DNA of 64,000 bases, taken from positions 25,026 through 89,025 of the forward strand of contig CALXVG010000004.1 in NCBI GenBank assembly GCA_944391955.1, in the 5' to 3' direction. The position numbers and the translations under genes are program-made. Of the stretch, positions 9,612 through 18,695 are shown piece by piece. The notes under the pieces were generated by a model. The model did not search any database, had not been told where the DNA came from, and worked only from the letters and a program-made list of their open reading frames with translations. Source of the stretch: an uncultured Clostridia bacterium (lineage in GTDB: Bacteria; Bacillota; Clostridia; TANB77; CAG-508). Each line of letters opens with the position of its first letter. Position 1 is the stretch's first letter.

Positions 9612-9973
9612 TTATTTTATTTTTCTTATTAGTATAAATGGTGTTAGTTGGCGTGATTGTCCTGCTGGATTGTCTTCTATTAGTTTTTCTAAATCTTGTT
9701 TCTTTCTTCTTCTGGTATTTCCTCTCCTTTATTTTTTACTTGTAATATTATTTCATTTCTTTCTTTAGTTAGTTCAACTATTATTTTCTCATCTTTATTA
9801 GTGTGTTTAATAGCATATTCTTCTATTTCTTCATCATATGATGATGGCATAACTTGTTTTATTTCTGAATTGTCAACTATAACTTCATATACTCCTTCTA
9901 CATTTATTTGAAAATCTTCTTCTATTTTCTCATCTGGTTTTCTTTTTACTTCTATGTCTGAAAATCTATTCAT
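9612..9973 (-). pseudogene. chimeric gene remnant with histidine-kinase ATPase scrap
   Basis: Pieces of at least two different genes lie end to end. The middle (AIKHTNKDEKIIVELTK then ILQVKNKGEEIPEEE) is the N-box and G1 region of a histidine kinase ATPase domain, but the ATP lid and everything upstream of the N-box are missing. The first 50 residues (FSDIEVKRKPDEK onward) do not belong to a kinase that I can recognise. After a frame change the end reads KLIEDNPAGQSRQLTPFIL and stops, the tail of an unrelated protein. No start signal of quality was seen. I read it as decayed. Confidence 0.6.
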
Positions 9974-10115
9974 AACAAATATTCTACTATTGATAGTGTT
10001 TCTATAATTTAATATTGCAAATATTGAAAATTCATTGAAGTTGAATAACTATATTTATAAAATTATATTATGTATTGGCAGTTTTTACAAGGTTTTACCT
10101 TGTATTTAATATAAA

Positions 10116-10150
10116 AATAAAAGTAAACACATTTTGTGTCTACTTTTATT
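10116..10150 (-). terminator. terminator of the uracil/xanthine permease gene
   Basis: Inverted repeat AATAAAAGTA...TACTTTTATT with a short inner extension (GTGT/ACAC), about 25 bases after the permease stop codon; a T-rich run follows on the minus strand. Confidence 0.75.
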
Positions 10151-10175
10151 CTGTTCCTTAAAATATATTTTACCT

Positions 10176-11543
10176 TTATGCTTTTGCTTTTACTTTTTTT
10201 GTTTTTTTCTCTTTGTTTTCTTTATTCTCTTTTTTTGTTTTGTCTTCTTCCACTTTTGTTTCTACCTTTTCTGCAGGTATTATTAAATTTAATATAATAC
10301 CTGTAATTGCAGCTAAGCTCATTCCTGAAATTGCTACTGATAATTCTCCACTTACAATGGAAATTGTTGCTCCTCCTAGACCAAGTACTAACATTGATGC
10401 TGCTACTGTAACATTTTTTGGGTCATCAAAGTCAATTTGATTCTTTATTAATACTTTCAATCCATTAACTGCTATAAATCCATATAAAAGTAATGATACT
10501 CCTCCTAATACAGCTTCTGGTATTGATTGAATTATTGCTGTTAGTTTTCCAAGGAATGCTATTCCTATTGCTATAAATGCTGCTAGACCAATTACCCATA
10601 CTGATGCAACTTTTGTTAATCCTACAACAGATGTATTTTCTCCATATGTTGTATTTGCTGGTCCTCCTAATGCACCTGCTACAAATGTTGCAAGTCCGTC
10701 TCCTAGTATAGTTCTATCTAGTCCTGGATCTTTTATTAAATCTCTATTCATTATATTACTTAATGATGTATGGTCTCCTATATGCTCACATAATGTTACT
10801 AATGCAATTGGTGCAATTGTTATTAATGCACTAAAGTTTGGTACATAGTGCACATATGGTATTATAAAGTTTGGTATACTAAACCATGCTGCTTCTGCTA
10901 TTAGTTTGAAATTTACTAATCCCATCATTGCTGATGCTATATAACCTGCTGCGATACCTACTAAAAATGGTATTACTTTTAAGAATCCTTTTGCTCTTGT
11001 CATAACTATTGCTGTAACTAAGAAAGATATTAATGCTACTACTACTGGTTTCCATTCGAATGTTGTTCCTGTTGATAAACCTATTTGTCCAATAGCTGAT
11101 GGTGCTAATCCTAAGCCTATTACCATAATCATTGGTCCTATTACAACCGGTGGTAATAATTTTTCAATCCAATCTTTTCCTACAAAGTGTATTATAGTTG
11201 CAACTAATACGTAGATTAAACCAACTACCATAACACCTGTCATTGCTCCTGATATTCCACCTTTTACATATGCTGCTGCAATTGGTGCTATAAATGCAAA
11301 TGAACTTCCTAAATAAACTGGTGATTTTCCTTTTGTACACACTATGTAGATTAATGTTCCTATTCCTGATGTAAATAATGCCACTGGTATTGATAATACT
11401 TCTGTTCCAGCTGACCCATTTACTAAAATTGGTACTAATATTGTTGCACCAAACATAGCAAATACATGTTGAATTGCCAAAACTATCCATTTAGCAAGTT
11501 TTGGTCTTTCATGAACGTCTAAAATCATTTTGCTTTCTTCCAT
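10176..11543 (-). CDS. nucleobase:cation symporter-2 (uracil/xanthine permease)
   Basis: Integral membrane purine or pyrimidine base importer of the NCS2 family, 455 residues with about 14 hydrophobic stretches. Family marks are the QHVFAMFGATILVP N-terminal segment (about 24-37), the ALVTLCEHIGDHTSLSN motif with the substrate-contacting Glu, and GGPANTTYGENTSVVGLT. The GGPANTTYGEN sequence favours the UraA-like branch, so uracil is the likeliest substrate. The C-terminus is an unusually Lys/Glu-rich tail of about 35 residues. It appears monocistronic, with its own terminator and a Gly/Glu-rich ribosome site upstream (GGGGGAT). Confidence 0.9.
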   Translation of the reverse strand: MEESKMILDVHERPKLAKWIVLAIQHVFAMFGATILVPILVNGSAGTEVLSIPVALFTSGIGTLIYIVCTKGKSPVYLGSSFAFIAPIAAAYVKGGISGAMTGVMVVGLIYVLVATIIHFVGKDWIEKLLPPVVIGPMIMVIGLGLAPSAIGQIGLSTGTTFEWKPVVVALISFLVTAIVMTRAKGFLKVIPFLVGIAAGYIASAMMGLVNFKLIAEAAWFSIPNFIIPYVHYVPNFSALITIAPIALVTLCEHIGDHTSLSNIMNRDLIKDPGLDRTILGDGLATFVAGALGGPANTTYGENTSVVGLTKVASVWVIGLAAFIAIGIAFLGKLTAIIQSIPEAVLGGVSLLLYGFIAVNGLKVLIKNQIDFDDPKNVTVAASMLVLGLGGATISIVSGELSVAISGMSLAAITGIILNLIIPAEKVETKVEEDKTKKENKENKEKKTKKVKAKA

Positions 11544-11615
11544 AAAAAAATCCCCCTTTTAATTTTCTCTTGCAGATTTTATGAAACTTATTGATTTTAC
11601 AAAATTTCAAAAAAA

Positions 11616-11639
11616 AACACTAATAAAACTATTAGTGTT
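11616..11639 (-). terminator. terminator overlapping the stop codon of a 38-residue ORF
   Basis: Perfect 10-bp stem (AACACTAATA/TATTAGTGTT) with a 4-base loop and a run of seven T on the minus strand. The stop codon TAA of the small ORF overlaps the stem's first bases. Confidence 0.85.
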
Positions 11640-11754
11640 AATATGTAAAATCTATATTAATTAATAAAAGGAAAAATAAAAGTGCAAAGCCAGCAATTAC
11701 TATAATTGCTTTTTCTTTGCTATATTTAGTTTTTACTTTTATTAAATTTTTCAT
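11638..11754 (-). CDS. small single-span membrane protein, 38 residues
   Basis: An unlisted short frame that looks genuine. It starts MKNLIKVKTKYSKEKA, a basic cytoplasmic end, followed by one hydrophobic helix (about 17-34) and a short polar end. GGGTG lies 8-10 bases before the ATG, and a TTGACA-like box stands about 65 bases upstream. Its stop codon overlaps a perfect terminator hairpin, exactly where a real gene would end. It sits in the gap between the tRNA dehydratase and the permease, on the same strand. No function can be assigned; such proteins often tune a membrane partner or act as toxins. Confidence 0.6.
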   Translation of the reverse strand: MKNLIKVKTKYSKEKAIIVIAGFALLFFLLLINIDFTY

Positions 11755-11823
11755 TTTTCTGCACCCATAAAATACTACTACACTTTTTTAAAAAATGCAA
11801 TAGTTTTTGACAAATTTTTCAAA

Positions 11824-12531
11824 TTAATTATAACATATGTCTTTTATTACTTCTCCAGCTATTATTAAACCTGCTACTGATGGTACAAATGAAACACTTC
11901 CTGGAACTTGTTTTTTTAATGTTGATTTTTCTAGTTCTTTTTCAGCTTTTATTGGTTCTTCCTTTGAATAAACAACTTTAAGTTTTTTTATACCTCTATT
12001 TCTTAATTCTTTTCTCATTACTTTAGCTAGAGGACATACACTAGTCTTGTATATGTCTGCCACTTCAAATCTTGTTGCATCTAATTTGTTGCCTGTTCCC
12101 ATGCTTGAAATTACTGGTATTCCTAATTTATCTGCTCTTAATATTATTTCTATTTTAGCAGTTATAGTATCTACTGCATCTACAACATATGTTACAGATT
12201 TATCTAATATTTCATCACTCTCTGGCATGAAAAATTCTTTATATATTTCCACTTTTGCTTGTGGGTTTATCTCAAGTATTCTTTCTTTTGCAACTTCTAC
12301 TTTTGATTTTCCTAATGTTTTGGTTGTTGCAATTATTTGTCTATTTATATTAGTTATATCCACATCATCATTATCCACTAAAATGAAGCTTTCTATCCCA
12401 GCTCTTACTAATCCCTCTACTACATATGAACCTACTCCTCCAATTCCAAATATTGCCACCTTAGCATTTTGAAGTTTTTGAAGATTTTCTTTTCCTATTA
12501 ATAATTCTGTTCTTGAAAATTGATTTAACAT
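11824..12531 (-). CDS. tcdA: ThiF-family tRNA threonylcarbamoyladenosine dehydratase
   Basis: E1-like ATP-dependent enzyme that cyclises t6A at position 37 of ANN-decoding tRNAs. The nucleotide motif GIGGVGSYVVEGLVRAGI (about 29-46) and the adenylation region (VDNDDVDITNINRQI) are typical of ThiF/MoeB proteins, and DAVDTITAK plus ISSMGTGNKLDATR mark the TcdA branch. Length 235 is usual for Firmicutes. It starts shortly after metK and may be co-transcribed. Assignment to TcdA rather than another ThiF relative is by the specific motifs and length. Confidence 0.85.
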   Translation of the reverse strand: MLNQFSRTELLIGKENLQKLQNAKVAIFGIGGVGSYVVEGLVRAGIESFILVDNDDVDITNINRQIIATTKTLGKSKVEVAKERILEINPQAKVEIYKEFFMPESDEILDKSVTYVVDAVDTITAKIEIILRADKLGIPVISSMGTGNKLDATRFEVADIYKTSVCPLAKVMRKELRNRGIKKLKVVYSKEEPIKAEKELEKSTLKKQVPGSVSFVPSVAGLIIAGEVIKDICYN

Positions 12532-12553
12532 ATATACTCCTTATTTTTATTAA

Positions 12554-13696
12554 TTATAGTTCAACAATGTTTTCCCAAAGTAAATTTTCTTTTCCAAAAT
12601 GTCCATAATTCGTTGTTTTTGTGTAGATTGGTTCTCTTAAATTTAAGTATTCTATTATTCCTCGTGGAGTTAAATCAAATTTTTTTAAAATTTTATCTAA
12701 TATTTCTTCTTCTGATATAGTATTTGTTCCAAATGTATTAATATTTATTGAAACAGGTTTTGCTACACCTATTGCATATGAAAGTTGTATTTCGCATTTT
12801 TTTGCTAATTTATTTGCTACTATATTTTTTGCTATATGTCTTGCCATATATGTTGCTGACCTGTCCACTTTTGTTGCATCTTTTCCTGAAAATGCTCCTC
12901 CTCCATGTTTCGCATATCCTCCATATGTGTCTACAATAATTTTTCTACCTGTTAATCCACTATCTCCTAAAGGTCCTCCTATTACAAATCTACCAGTTGG
13001 ATTTATATAATATTTGGTATTTTCAGATAGTAAATCTTTTGGAACAACTGCTTTTATAACTTTTTCCATTATATCAGTTCTTAATTGTTCTATACTTATT
13101 TCTTCTTTATGTTGTGTAGATACAACTATCGTGTCAATTCTATTTGGTTTGTTTTCTTTATACTCGACTGTAACTTGTACTTTTCCATCTGGTCTTAAAT
13201 AGTTTATAATGTTTTGTTTTCTGACTTCTGTTAATTTTTTTGCAAGCTTGTGTGCTAGCATTATTGGTAATGGCATTAATTCAGGAGTTTCATCGCAAGC
13301 AAATCCAAACATCATTCCTTGGTCGCCAGCTCCTTCAGATTTTAGCTTTTCTCCATTCTTGCTTTCTAAAGATTCATTAACTCCTAATGCTATATCAGTT
13401 GATTGTTTTGAAATATTTACATATATTTTACATTTTCTATAGTCTAAATCTGTTTTTTCATTGTCATAACCGATTTCTTTTATTGCATTTCTTACTATTT
13501 CTTCAATATTAATTTCTGCACTTGATGTTATTTCTCCAGTTACAAAGATTATTCCCTTACTTGCAACTGTCTCACATGCTACTCGTGCAAACTTGTCTTT
13601 TCTTAAATACGCATCCAAAATACTATCTGAAATATAATCACATAATTTATCTGGGTGTCCTTCTGTAACACTTTCTGATGTAAACATTTTTTTCAT
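12554..13696 (-). CDS. metK: S-adenosylmethionine synthetase
   Basis: Makes S-adenosylmethionine from methionine and ATP in the cytosol; several neighbours (pfl activase, rimO, queA) consume it. [19 protein letters not shown] near the N-terminus, the signature [18 protein letters not shown] (about 115-132) and the phosphate-loop sequence [17 protein letters not shown] (about 265-281) are all present. Protein of 380 residues. The start was placed at the second ATG ([17 protein letters not shown]), which is spaced from AAGGG. No S-box riboswitch was recognised upstream. Confidence 0.97.
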   Translation of the reverse strand: MKKMFTSESVTEGHPDKLCDYISDSILDAYLRKDKFARVACETVASKGIIFVTGEITSSAEINIEEIVRNAIKEIGYDNEKTDLDYRKCKIYVNISKQSTDIALGVNESLESKNGEKLKSEGAGDQGMMFGFACDETPELMPLPIMLAHKLAKKLTEVRKQNIINYLRPDGKVQVTVEYKENKPNRIDTIVVSTQHKEEISIEQLRTDIMEKVIKAVVPKDLLSENTKYYINPTGRFVIGGPLGDSGLTGRKIIVDTYGGYAKHGGGAFSGKDATKVDRSATYMARHIAKNIVANKLAKKCEIQLSYAIGVAKPVSININTFGTNTISEEEILDKILKKFDLTPRGIIEYLNLREPIYTKTTNYGHFGKENLLWENIVEL

Positions 13697-13729
13697 ATTA
13701 ATCAAATCCCTTCTTCTGTTTAGGTAGTT

Positions 13730-14452
13730 TTATTCGATTTCTAATATTTTTTTTGCTCTTGCTACATCTTGTTCATTTGCATTGCGTACATTTTCTAATG
13801 GATATACATATCCTAATTCTTTCCACTTAAATGCTCCCATATTATGATATGGGTGTATTTCTACTTTTTCTACTGTTTTTAATGTTTTTATAAATTCTTT
13901 TAATTTTATTAAATCTGATTCTTCGTCTGTTATTCCTGGAATTAAAACTTGTCTAATCCAAATTGGTATATTATTATCACTAAGATATTTTGCAAATTCT
14001 AATTCTAATTTGTTAGAAAATCCCACTAAATCCTTGCATTTTTTGTCATCTATATGTTTTATATCTAATAATACTAAATCTGTTACTGATAATACTTTTT
14101 TTACATCATCTGTTAATTGAAACATTCCTGATGTATCTAATGCTGTGTGAAATCCTAATTTTTTTAATTCTGCAAAAAGTTCTATTAAAAACTTTTGTTG
14201 TAATAATGGTTCTCCGCCTGTTGCTGTAACTCCACCTTTTGAATATTTTATATATTCTTTATATTTTTTTATTTGTGTTATTAATTCTGAAACTGTAACT
14301 TCTTTGCCAGCTTTAGTTTCCCATGTATCTCTGTTATGACAATACTTGCATTTTAATGCACAGCCTTGAAAAAATATTACATATCTAATACCTGGACCAT
14401 CAACTGCTCCAAATGTTTCAACTGAATGTATTCTTGCTTTTAAATCTTCCAT
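13730..14452 (-). CDS. pflA: pyruvate formate-lyase activating enzyme-type radical SAM protein
   Basis: Radical SAM glycyl-radical activase, installing the radical on pyruvate formate-lyase or a relative. The cluster motif CALKCKYCHN (CxxxCxxC, about 27-36) and TATGGEPLLQ (SAM-binding GGE) are clear; the chain is 240 residues without extra ferredoxin domains, the PflA layout. The ATG was set after a strong AAGGAGG that overlaps the region past rimO's stop, so the two genes are probably coupled. No glycyl-radical enzyme lies in the window, so the partner is unknown. Confidence 0.88.
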   Translation of the reverse strand: MEDLKARIHSVETFGAVDGPGIRYVIFFQGCALKCKYCHNRDTWETKAGKEVTVSELITQIKKYKEYIKYSKGGVTATGGEPLLQQKFLIELFAELKKLGFHTALDTSGMFQLTDDVKKVLSVTDLVLLDIKHIDDKKCKDLVGFSNKLELEFAKYLSDNNIPIWIRQVLIPGITDEESDLIKLKEFIKTLKTVEKVEIHPYHNMGAFKWKELGYVYPLENVRNANEQDVARAKKILEIE

Positions 14453-14468
14453 TATTATTTCCTCCTTT

Positions 14469-15788
14469 TTAGGCATCAATAACTCTTTCCCCTATTAAAT
14501 CATAATCTCTAATGTCTGTTACTTTAACATGAATCCATGTGTTTTCTAGATTTGCTATATCTTTTGGAATAAATATTACACCATCTTCTTCTGGTATATC
14601 CATGTATGTTCTTCCTATATAATATTTATCGTCAAAAGTACTATTTTCAATTAATACTTCATATTCGTTGCCTATTTTTTGTTTTAGTTTTTCTTTTGAA
14701 ATTTTCTGTGCCGATTCCATAATTTTAGCATGTCTAGCAATTTTTGTTTTATAGTGGATTTGTTCTTTTAGCTTTTCTGCTGGTGTTCCATCTTCTTTTG
14801 AATATTTAAAAACACCTAATTTATCAAAATATGCTTTTTTTACAAATTCGTGTAATTTATTAAAGTCTTCTTCCGTTTCTCCTGGAAATCCTACTATTAA
14901 TGATGTTCTCAGTATTGCATCTGGTATTTCTTTTTTTATTGTTTCTAGTAAATTTTCTATTTGTTTTGATGTGCTTTTTCTATTCATTCTTTTTAATACA
15001 CTATCTGATATATGTTGAATTGGTATATCAAAATATTTACATATTTTTTCACTGTTTTTTACTGTTTGAATTAGCTCATCTGTTATACTTTCTGGATAGG
15101 CATATAAAAATCTAACCCATTTTATTCCTTCAATTTGGCTGATAACTTGTAATAATTCTGCTAATCTTGATTTACCATATAAATCTATTCCATATTTTGT
15201 TGTGTCTTGTGCTATTAAAATTATTTCTTTATATCCTTTTTTTACTAATTCTTTTGCCTCTGCTACAATATCATTGAATTCTCTACTTATATATTTTCCA
15301 CGTATATATGGAATTGCACAATATGTACATCTGTTACTACATCCTTCTGCAATTTTTAGATATGTTGTTGTATTTCCTGTTGTAATAACACGTTTCGAAT
15401 ATTCTAAAGTACATATTGATATATTTTCTTTTTTATTTGTAATTAGTTCTTCTATTTTTTCACCAATTTTATCATACTCTTTTATAGGTATAAATAAATC
15501 TACTTCTGGCAATAGTTTTTTTAATTTTTCTAAATATCTTTCTACAAGACAGCCCATTACTATTAAGTATTTACATTTTCCTTTTTCTTTATATTCTGCC
15601 ATTTCTAATATTGTATTAATTGCTTCTTGTTTTGCACTTTCAATAAAACCACAAGTATTTATAATAATTACTTCTGCTTCTTCTACATTATTTATAATTT
15701 GATGGTTATTTTCTTTACATATTCCTATTGTCATTTCAGTATCTACTAAGTTTTTTGAACATCCTAATGATACAAACCCTATTTTCAT
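14469..15788 (-). CDS. rimO: ribosomal protein S12 methylthiotransferase RimO
   Basis: Radical SAM enzyme adding a methylthio group to an Asp of ribosomal protein S12. The N-terminal UPF0004 domain opens with SLGCSKNLVDTE, the RimO-specific form, and carries three cluster cysteines. The radical SAM motif is CSNRCTYCAIP (about 148-158) and a C-terminal TRAM domain spans about 370-439. The length, 439, is normal. Followed by pflA with 16 bases between. Confidence 0.95.
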   Translation of the reverse strand: MKIGFVSLGCSKNLVDTEMTIGICKENNHQIINNVEEAEVIIINTCGFIESAKQEAINTILEMAEYKEKGKCKYLIVMGCLVERYLEKLKKLLPEVDLFIPIKEYDKIGEKIEELITNKKENISICTLEYSKRVITTGNTTTYLKIAEGCSNRCTYCAIPYIRGKYISREFNDIVAEAKELVKKGYKEIILIAQDTTKYGIDLYGKSRLAELLQVISQIEGIKWVRFLYAYPESITDELIQTVKNSEKICKYFDIPIQHISDSVLKRMNRKSTSKQIENLLETIKKEIPDAILRTSLIVGFPGETEEDFNKLHEFVKKAYFDKLGVFKYSKEDGTPAEKLKEQIHYKTKIARHAKIMESAQKISKEKLKQKIGNEYEVLIENSTFDDKYYIGRTYMDIPEEDGVIFIPKDIANLENTWIHVKVTDIRDYDLIGERVIDA

Positions 15789-15805
15789 TTTAATATCATT
15801 CCTTT

Positions 15806-16993
15806 TTACTCTTCTTCATAATAGTCATTATTACACATATTTTTTCTTGTCATCTCAAATAAATTTAATTTTGTAAATCCTATTAGTTGTGTTTTTGCTC
15901 TGTCTTTTTTTAAACATTCTTCTAGAAATTGATGTATCTTTTCTTTATTATTGTCTATATGCATGTCTATATAGTCTATTATAATAATTCCTCCAATATC
16001 GCGTAAACGTACTTGTTTTGCTATTTCTATTGTAGCTTCATGGTTTACATTATAAATTGTTTCTTCTAAATCTTTTTTTCCTGTATATTTCCCTGTATTT
16101 ACATCTATTGCTGTTAATGCTTCTGTTCTATCTATTGTTATAAATGCTCCTGATTTTAACCATATTTTGCGTTTTTCTATCTTTTCTATTTGATTATATA
16201 AATCATGTTTTTCAAATAAATTAGCTTTATCTTCTAATTCAATAGTTATGTTTTTTATGTTTTCTAACATTTTCTTTATGTTGTTATATATTTCTTTATC
16301 ATTTACAATTATTTTCTCCAAATTTCTATCAATTATGTCCATTACCGTTCTTCTTATAAGAGCTTCATTATCATATATTAGCATTGGTATTTTATCTGTT
16401 TGTTCTGCTTTTTTCTTTATTTGTAACCATTTTTTTTCCAATTCCTCTATATCTTTTTTAATCATTTCTTCTGAAACATTCTCACATGAAGTTCTTAAGA
16501 TAACACCCATATTTGGTTTTAGAGTTTTTTTAGCAATATCAATTAATCTTTGTCTTTCTTCACTATTTTCAATTTTTTGAGATACAGTAATGATTTCACA
16601 ATTAGGCATTAATACAGCAAATCTTCCTGGTAAATTAATATGTTTACTTACTTTGGCCCCTTTATTTGCTGTTCCATCTTTTTTTATTTGTATTAGAATA
16701 TTATCTCCTACTTTTAATTCCTTTTCTATTGAAGTTACTGGTATTTTATTGTTTTTTGTTATATCAACTTTTGGTAAAACATCATGAAGTTTTATAAGAC
16801 TATTTCTATTTTCTCCAATGTCAATAAAAGCTACTTGCATTCCTTTTAATACATTAACTACTTTACCTAAATATATATTTCCTTCTAGTCTTCGTTGATG
16901 TTCATGTTCATCATGTTTTTCTACTAATATCCCATTTTCTACTAACATTATAGTTTTTAATTTTTTTTCTTTATTAATTACTAATTCTAACAA
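15806..16993 (-). CDS. rng: ribonuclease G/E family protein
   Basis: Endoribonuclease for rRNA/mRNA processing. An S1 domain (about 35-125, GNIYLGKVVNVLKGMQVAFIDIG) precedes the RNase H-like and DNase I-like catalytic part with the metal-binding DVNTGKYTGK and RDIGGIIIIDYIDM. The protein ends at residue 395 just after MTRKNMCNNDYYEEE, so the small C-terminal zinc-link and domain of longer RNase G proteins are missing. Several Firmicutes have this short form. Gene order rimO-rng-pth is compact, with spacings under 20 bases. Confidence 0.9.
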   Translation of the reverse strand: MLELVINKEKKLKTIMLVENGILVEKHDEHEHQRRLEGNIYLGKVVNVLKGMQVAFIDIGENRNSLIKLHDVLPKVDITKNNKIPVTSIEKELKVGDNILIQIKKDGTANKGAKVSKHINLPGRFAVLMPNCEIITVSQKIENSEERQRLIDIAKKTLKPNMGVILRTSCENVSEEMIKKDIEELEKKWLQIKKKAEQTDKIPMLIYDNEALIRRTVMDIIDRNLEKIIVNDKEIYNNIKKMLENIKNITIELEDKANLFEKHDLYNQIEKIEKRKIWLKSGAFITIDRTEALTAIDVNTGKYTGKKDLEETIYNVNHEATIEIAKQVRLRDIGGIIIIDYIDMHIDNNKEKIHQFLEECLKKDRAKTQLIGFTKLNLFEMTRKNMCNNDYYEEE

Positions 16994-17005
16994 TTTTGTT
17001 TCTCC

Positions 17006-17563
17006 TTAATTATACTTATTCATTGCAATGTCTATCCCATTTTTTAATATTTCTAATGTTGCCTTTGCTGCTAAATCTGTGCCTTCTTCTAGTTTTTTTC
17101 TTGTTGCTATAGTAGTTGGACCTATAACATATTTTATTGTATCTTCATTTTCTTTTGGTTTTCCTATTCCTACTCTTATTCGTGGAAATTCTTCAGTACC
17201 TAAGCAATTAACAACTGATTTCATTCCATTATGTGTTCCACCACTGCCTTTTTTTCTTATTCTTATTGTACCTTCTTCTAAATCTAAATCATCATATATT
17301 ATTAATACATTTTCATTTTTTATTTTATAAAAATTTCTAAAGGCTACAACACTTTCTCCGCTTAAATTCATATATGTTTGTGGTTTTAATATTATTACTT
17401 TTTCTCCATATATTATACCTGTTCCGAACATTCCCTTAAATTTAGACTGTGACACAGAAACACCACAGTCTTTTGTTATTTTATCTATAACATTAAAGCC
17501 CATATTATGCCTTGTATTTTCATATTCTTTACCTGGATTTCCTAATCCTACTATTAAATACAT
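17006..17563 (-). CDS. pth: peptidyl-tRNA hydrolase
   Basis: Releases peptides from dropped-off peptidyl-tRNAs. The N-terminal signature GLGNPGKEYENTRHNMGF contains the catalytic His; YDDLDLEEG and GGTHNGMKSV are further family marks. At 185 residues it is of normal length. It heads the pth-rng-rimO-pflA-metK run and is separated from dusB by a terminator. Recycling of stalled peptidyl-tRNAs would matter if CGG codons cause stalling, but that link is only speculation. Confidence 0.96.
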   Translation of the reverse strand: MYLIVGLGNPGKEYENTRHNMGFNVIDKITKDCGVSVSQSKFKGMFGTGIIYGEKVIILKPQTYMNLSGESVVAFRNFYKIKNENVLIIYDDLDLEEGTIRIRKKGSGGTHNGMKSVVNCLGTEEFPRIRVGIGKPKENEDTIKYVIGPTTIATRKKLEEGTDLAAKATLEILKNGIDIAMNKYN

Positions 17564-17646
17564 AAACTCTCCTTTTATGATTCATTTTGACTAAAATATT
17601 ATATCACATAAAACTTATAAAGTCCACTACTATACTAATATATAGC

Positions 17647-17695
17647 AAAATCTAGTAAATAAGTTATTGTATTATTCTCATATTTACTAGATTTT
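17647..17695 (-). terminator. terminator after rodA-dusB
   Basis: Perfect 15-base arms (AAAATCTAGTAAATA and its complement) around a 19-base AT-rich loop, starting five bases after the dusB stop codon. Confidence 0.82.
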
Positions 17696-17699
17696 CATT

Positions 17700-18677
17700 T
17701 TAATTATTTAAAAAATATTCTTCTAATACTTTTATTACTACATTTTTATCTTCTTCTGTATTTATCTTTTGCCTTATTTGGCTAGAATTCTTCATATTTT
17801 TTAGATACCAACATAAGTGTTTTCTCATTTCTCTTATTCCTACATAATCCCCTTTTTCTTCAAGTGCTAAATTATAATGTTCTTTTATTATTTCTAATTT
17901 CAGCTTTGATGTTACAGGAATTATTTCTTTTTGTTCTTTTAGTTTATCTATTATTTCTTTTATTTTCCAAGGTTCGCCTAATGCCCCGCGTCCTATCATT
18001 ATCCCATCTACTCTTGTGTATTCAAACATCTTCTTTGCATCTTCTGCTGTTTTTATATCTCCATTTCCTATTACTGGTATTTTTACGGCGTCTTTTACTT
18101 TTTTTATTGTTTCTAGGTCGACTTGTCCAGAATAAAAATCTGTTCTTGTTCTTCCATGTATTGCAATTGCATCTGCTCCAGCATCTTCTATTATTTTTGC
18201 TATTTCTGGTGCTACAATAGTATCTTTATCCCAACCAGTTCTTATTTTTACTGTTAATGGTTTTTGAATATTATTTTTAATTTCATGTACAATTTCATAA
18301 ACCAAATTTGGATTTAAAAGAAGTTTACTTCCTTCATTATTTTTTACAACTTTTGGAGCTGGACACCCCATATTTATATCAACTATATCTGCATATTCTG
18401 ATACCTTTTGAGCTGCTTCTGTCATAATTTTAGGGTCGTCTCCGAAGATTTGTATTGATATTGGTCTTTTTTCTCCTTGTATATTTAATAACTTTTCTGT
18501 TTTTTTATCATTATAATATAGTCCTTTGCTACTAATCATTTCTGTACATACAAGCCCAGGATTTCCATATTTTTTACAAATTTTTCTATAACTTAAATCT
18601 GTTATTCCTGCCATTGGTGCTAATATAACATTGTTTTCTAGTTCTATATTTCCTATTTTCAATTTTTTTATATACAT
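17700..18677 (-). CDS. dusB: tRNA-dihydrouridine synthase DusB
   Basis: FMN-dependent reductase converting U to dihydrouridine in tRNA D-loops. The TIM-barrel signatures are APMAGITDLSYRKICKKYG (about 20-38), DINMGCPAPKV with the catalytic Cys (about 97-107), IHGRTRTDFYSGQ and IPVIGNGDI, then GRGALGEPW. The length of 325 and motif wording suit the DusB subfamily. It begins 18 bases after the end of rodA and ends at a terminator. Confidence 0.94.
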   Translation of the reverse strand: MYIKKLKIGNIELENNVILAPMAGITDLSYRKICKKYGNPGLVCTEMISSKGLYYNDKKTEKLLNIQGEKRPISIQIFGDDPKIMTEAAQKVSEYADIVDINMGCPAPKVVKNNEGSKLLLNPNLVYEIVHEIKNNIQKPLTVKIRTGWDKDTIVAPEIAKIIEDAGADAIAIHGRTRTDFYSGQVDLETIKKVKDAVKIPVIGNGDIKTAEDAKKMFEYTRVDGIMIGRGALGEPWKIKEIIDKLKEQKEIIPVTSKLKLEIIKEHYNLALEEKGDYVGIREMRKHLCWYLKNMKNSSQIRQKINTEEDKNVVIKVLEEYFLNN

Positions 18678-18695
18678 CTTTTTACCTTTCTCGTA

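Noticed and set aside
12554..13730. S-box or other SAM riboswitch in front of metK
   Set aside because: No pairing or conserved core could be recognised in the short gap upstream.
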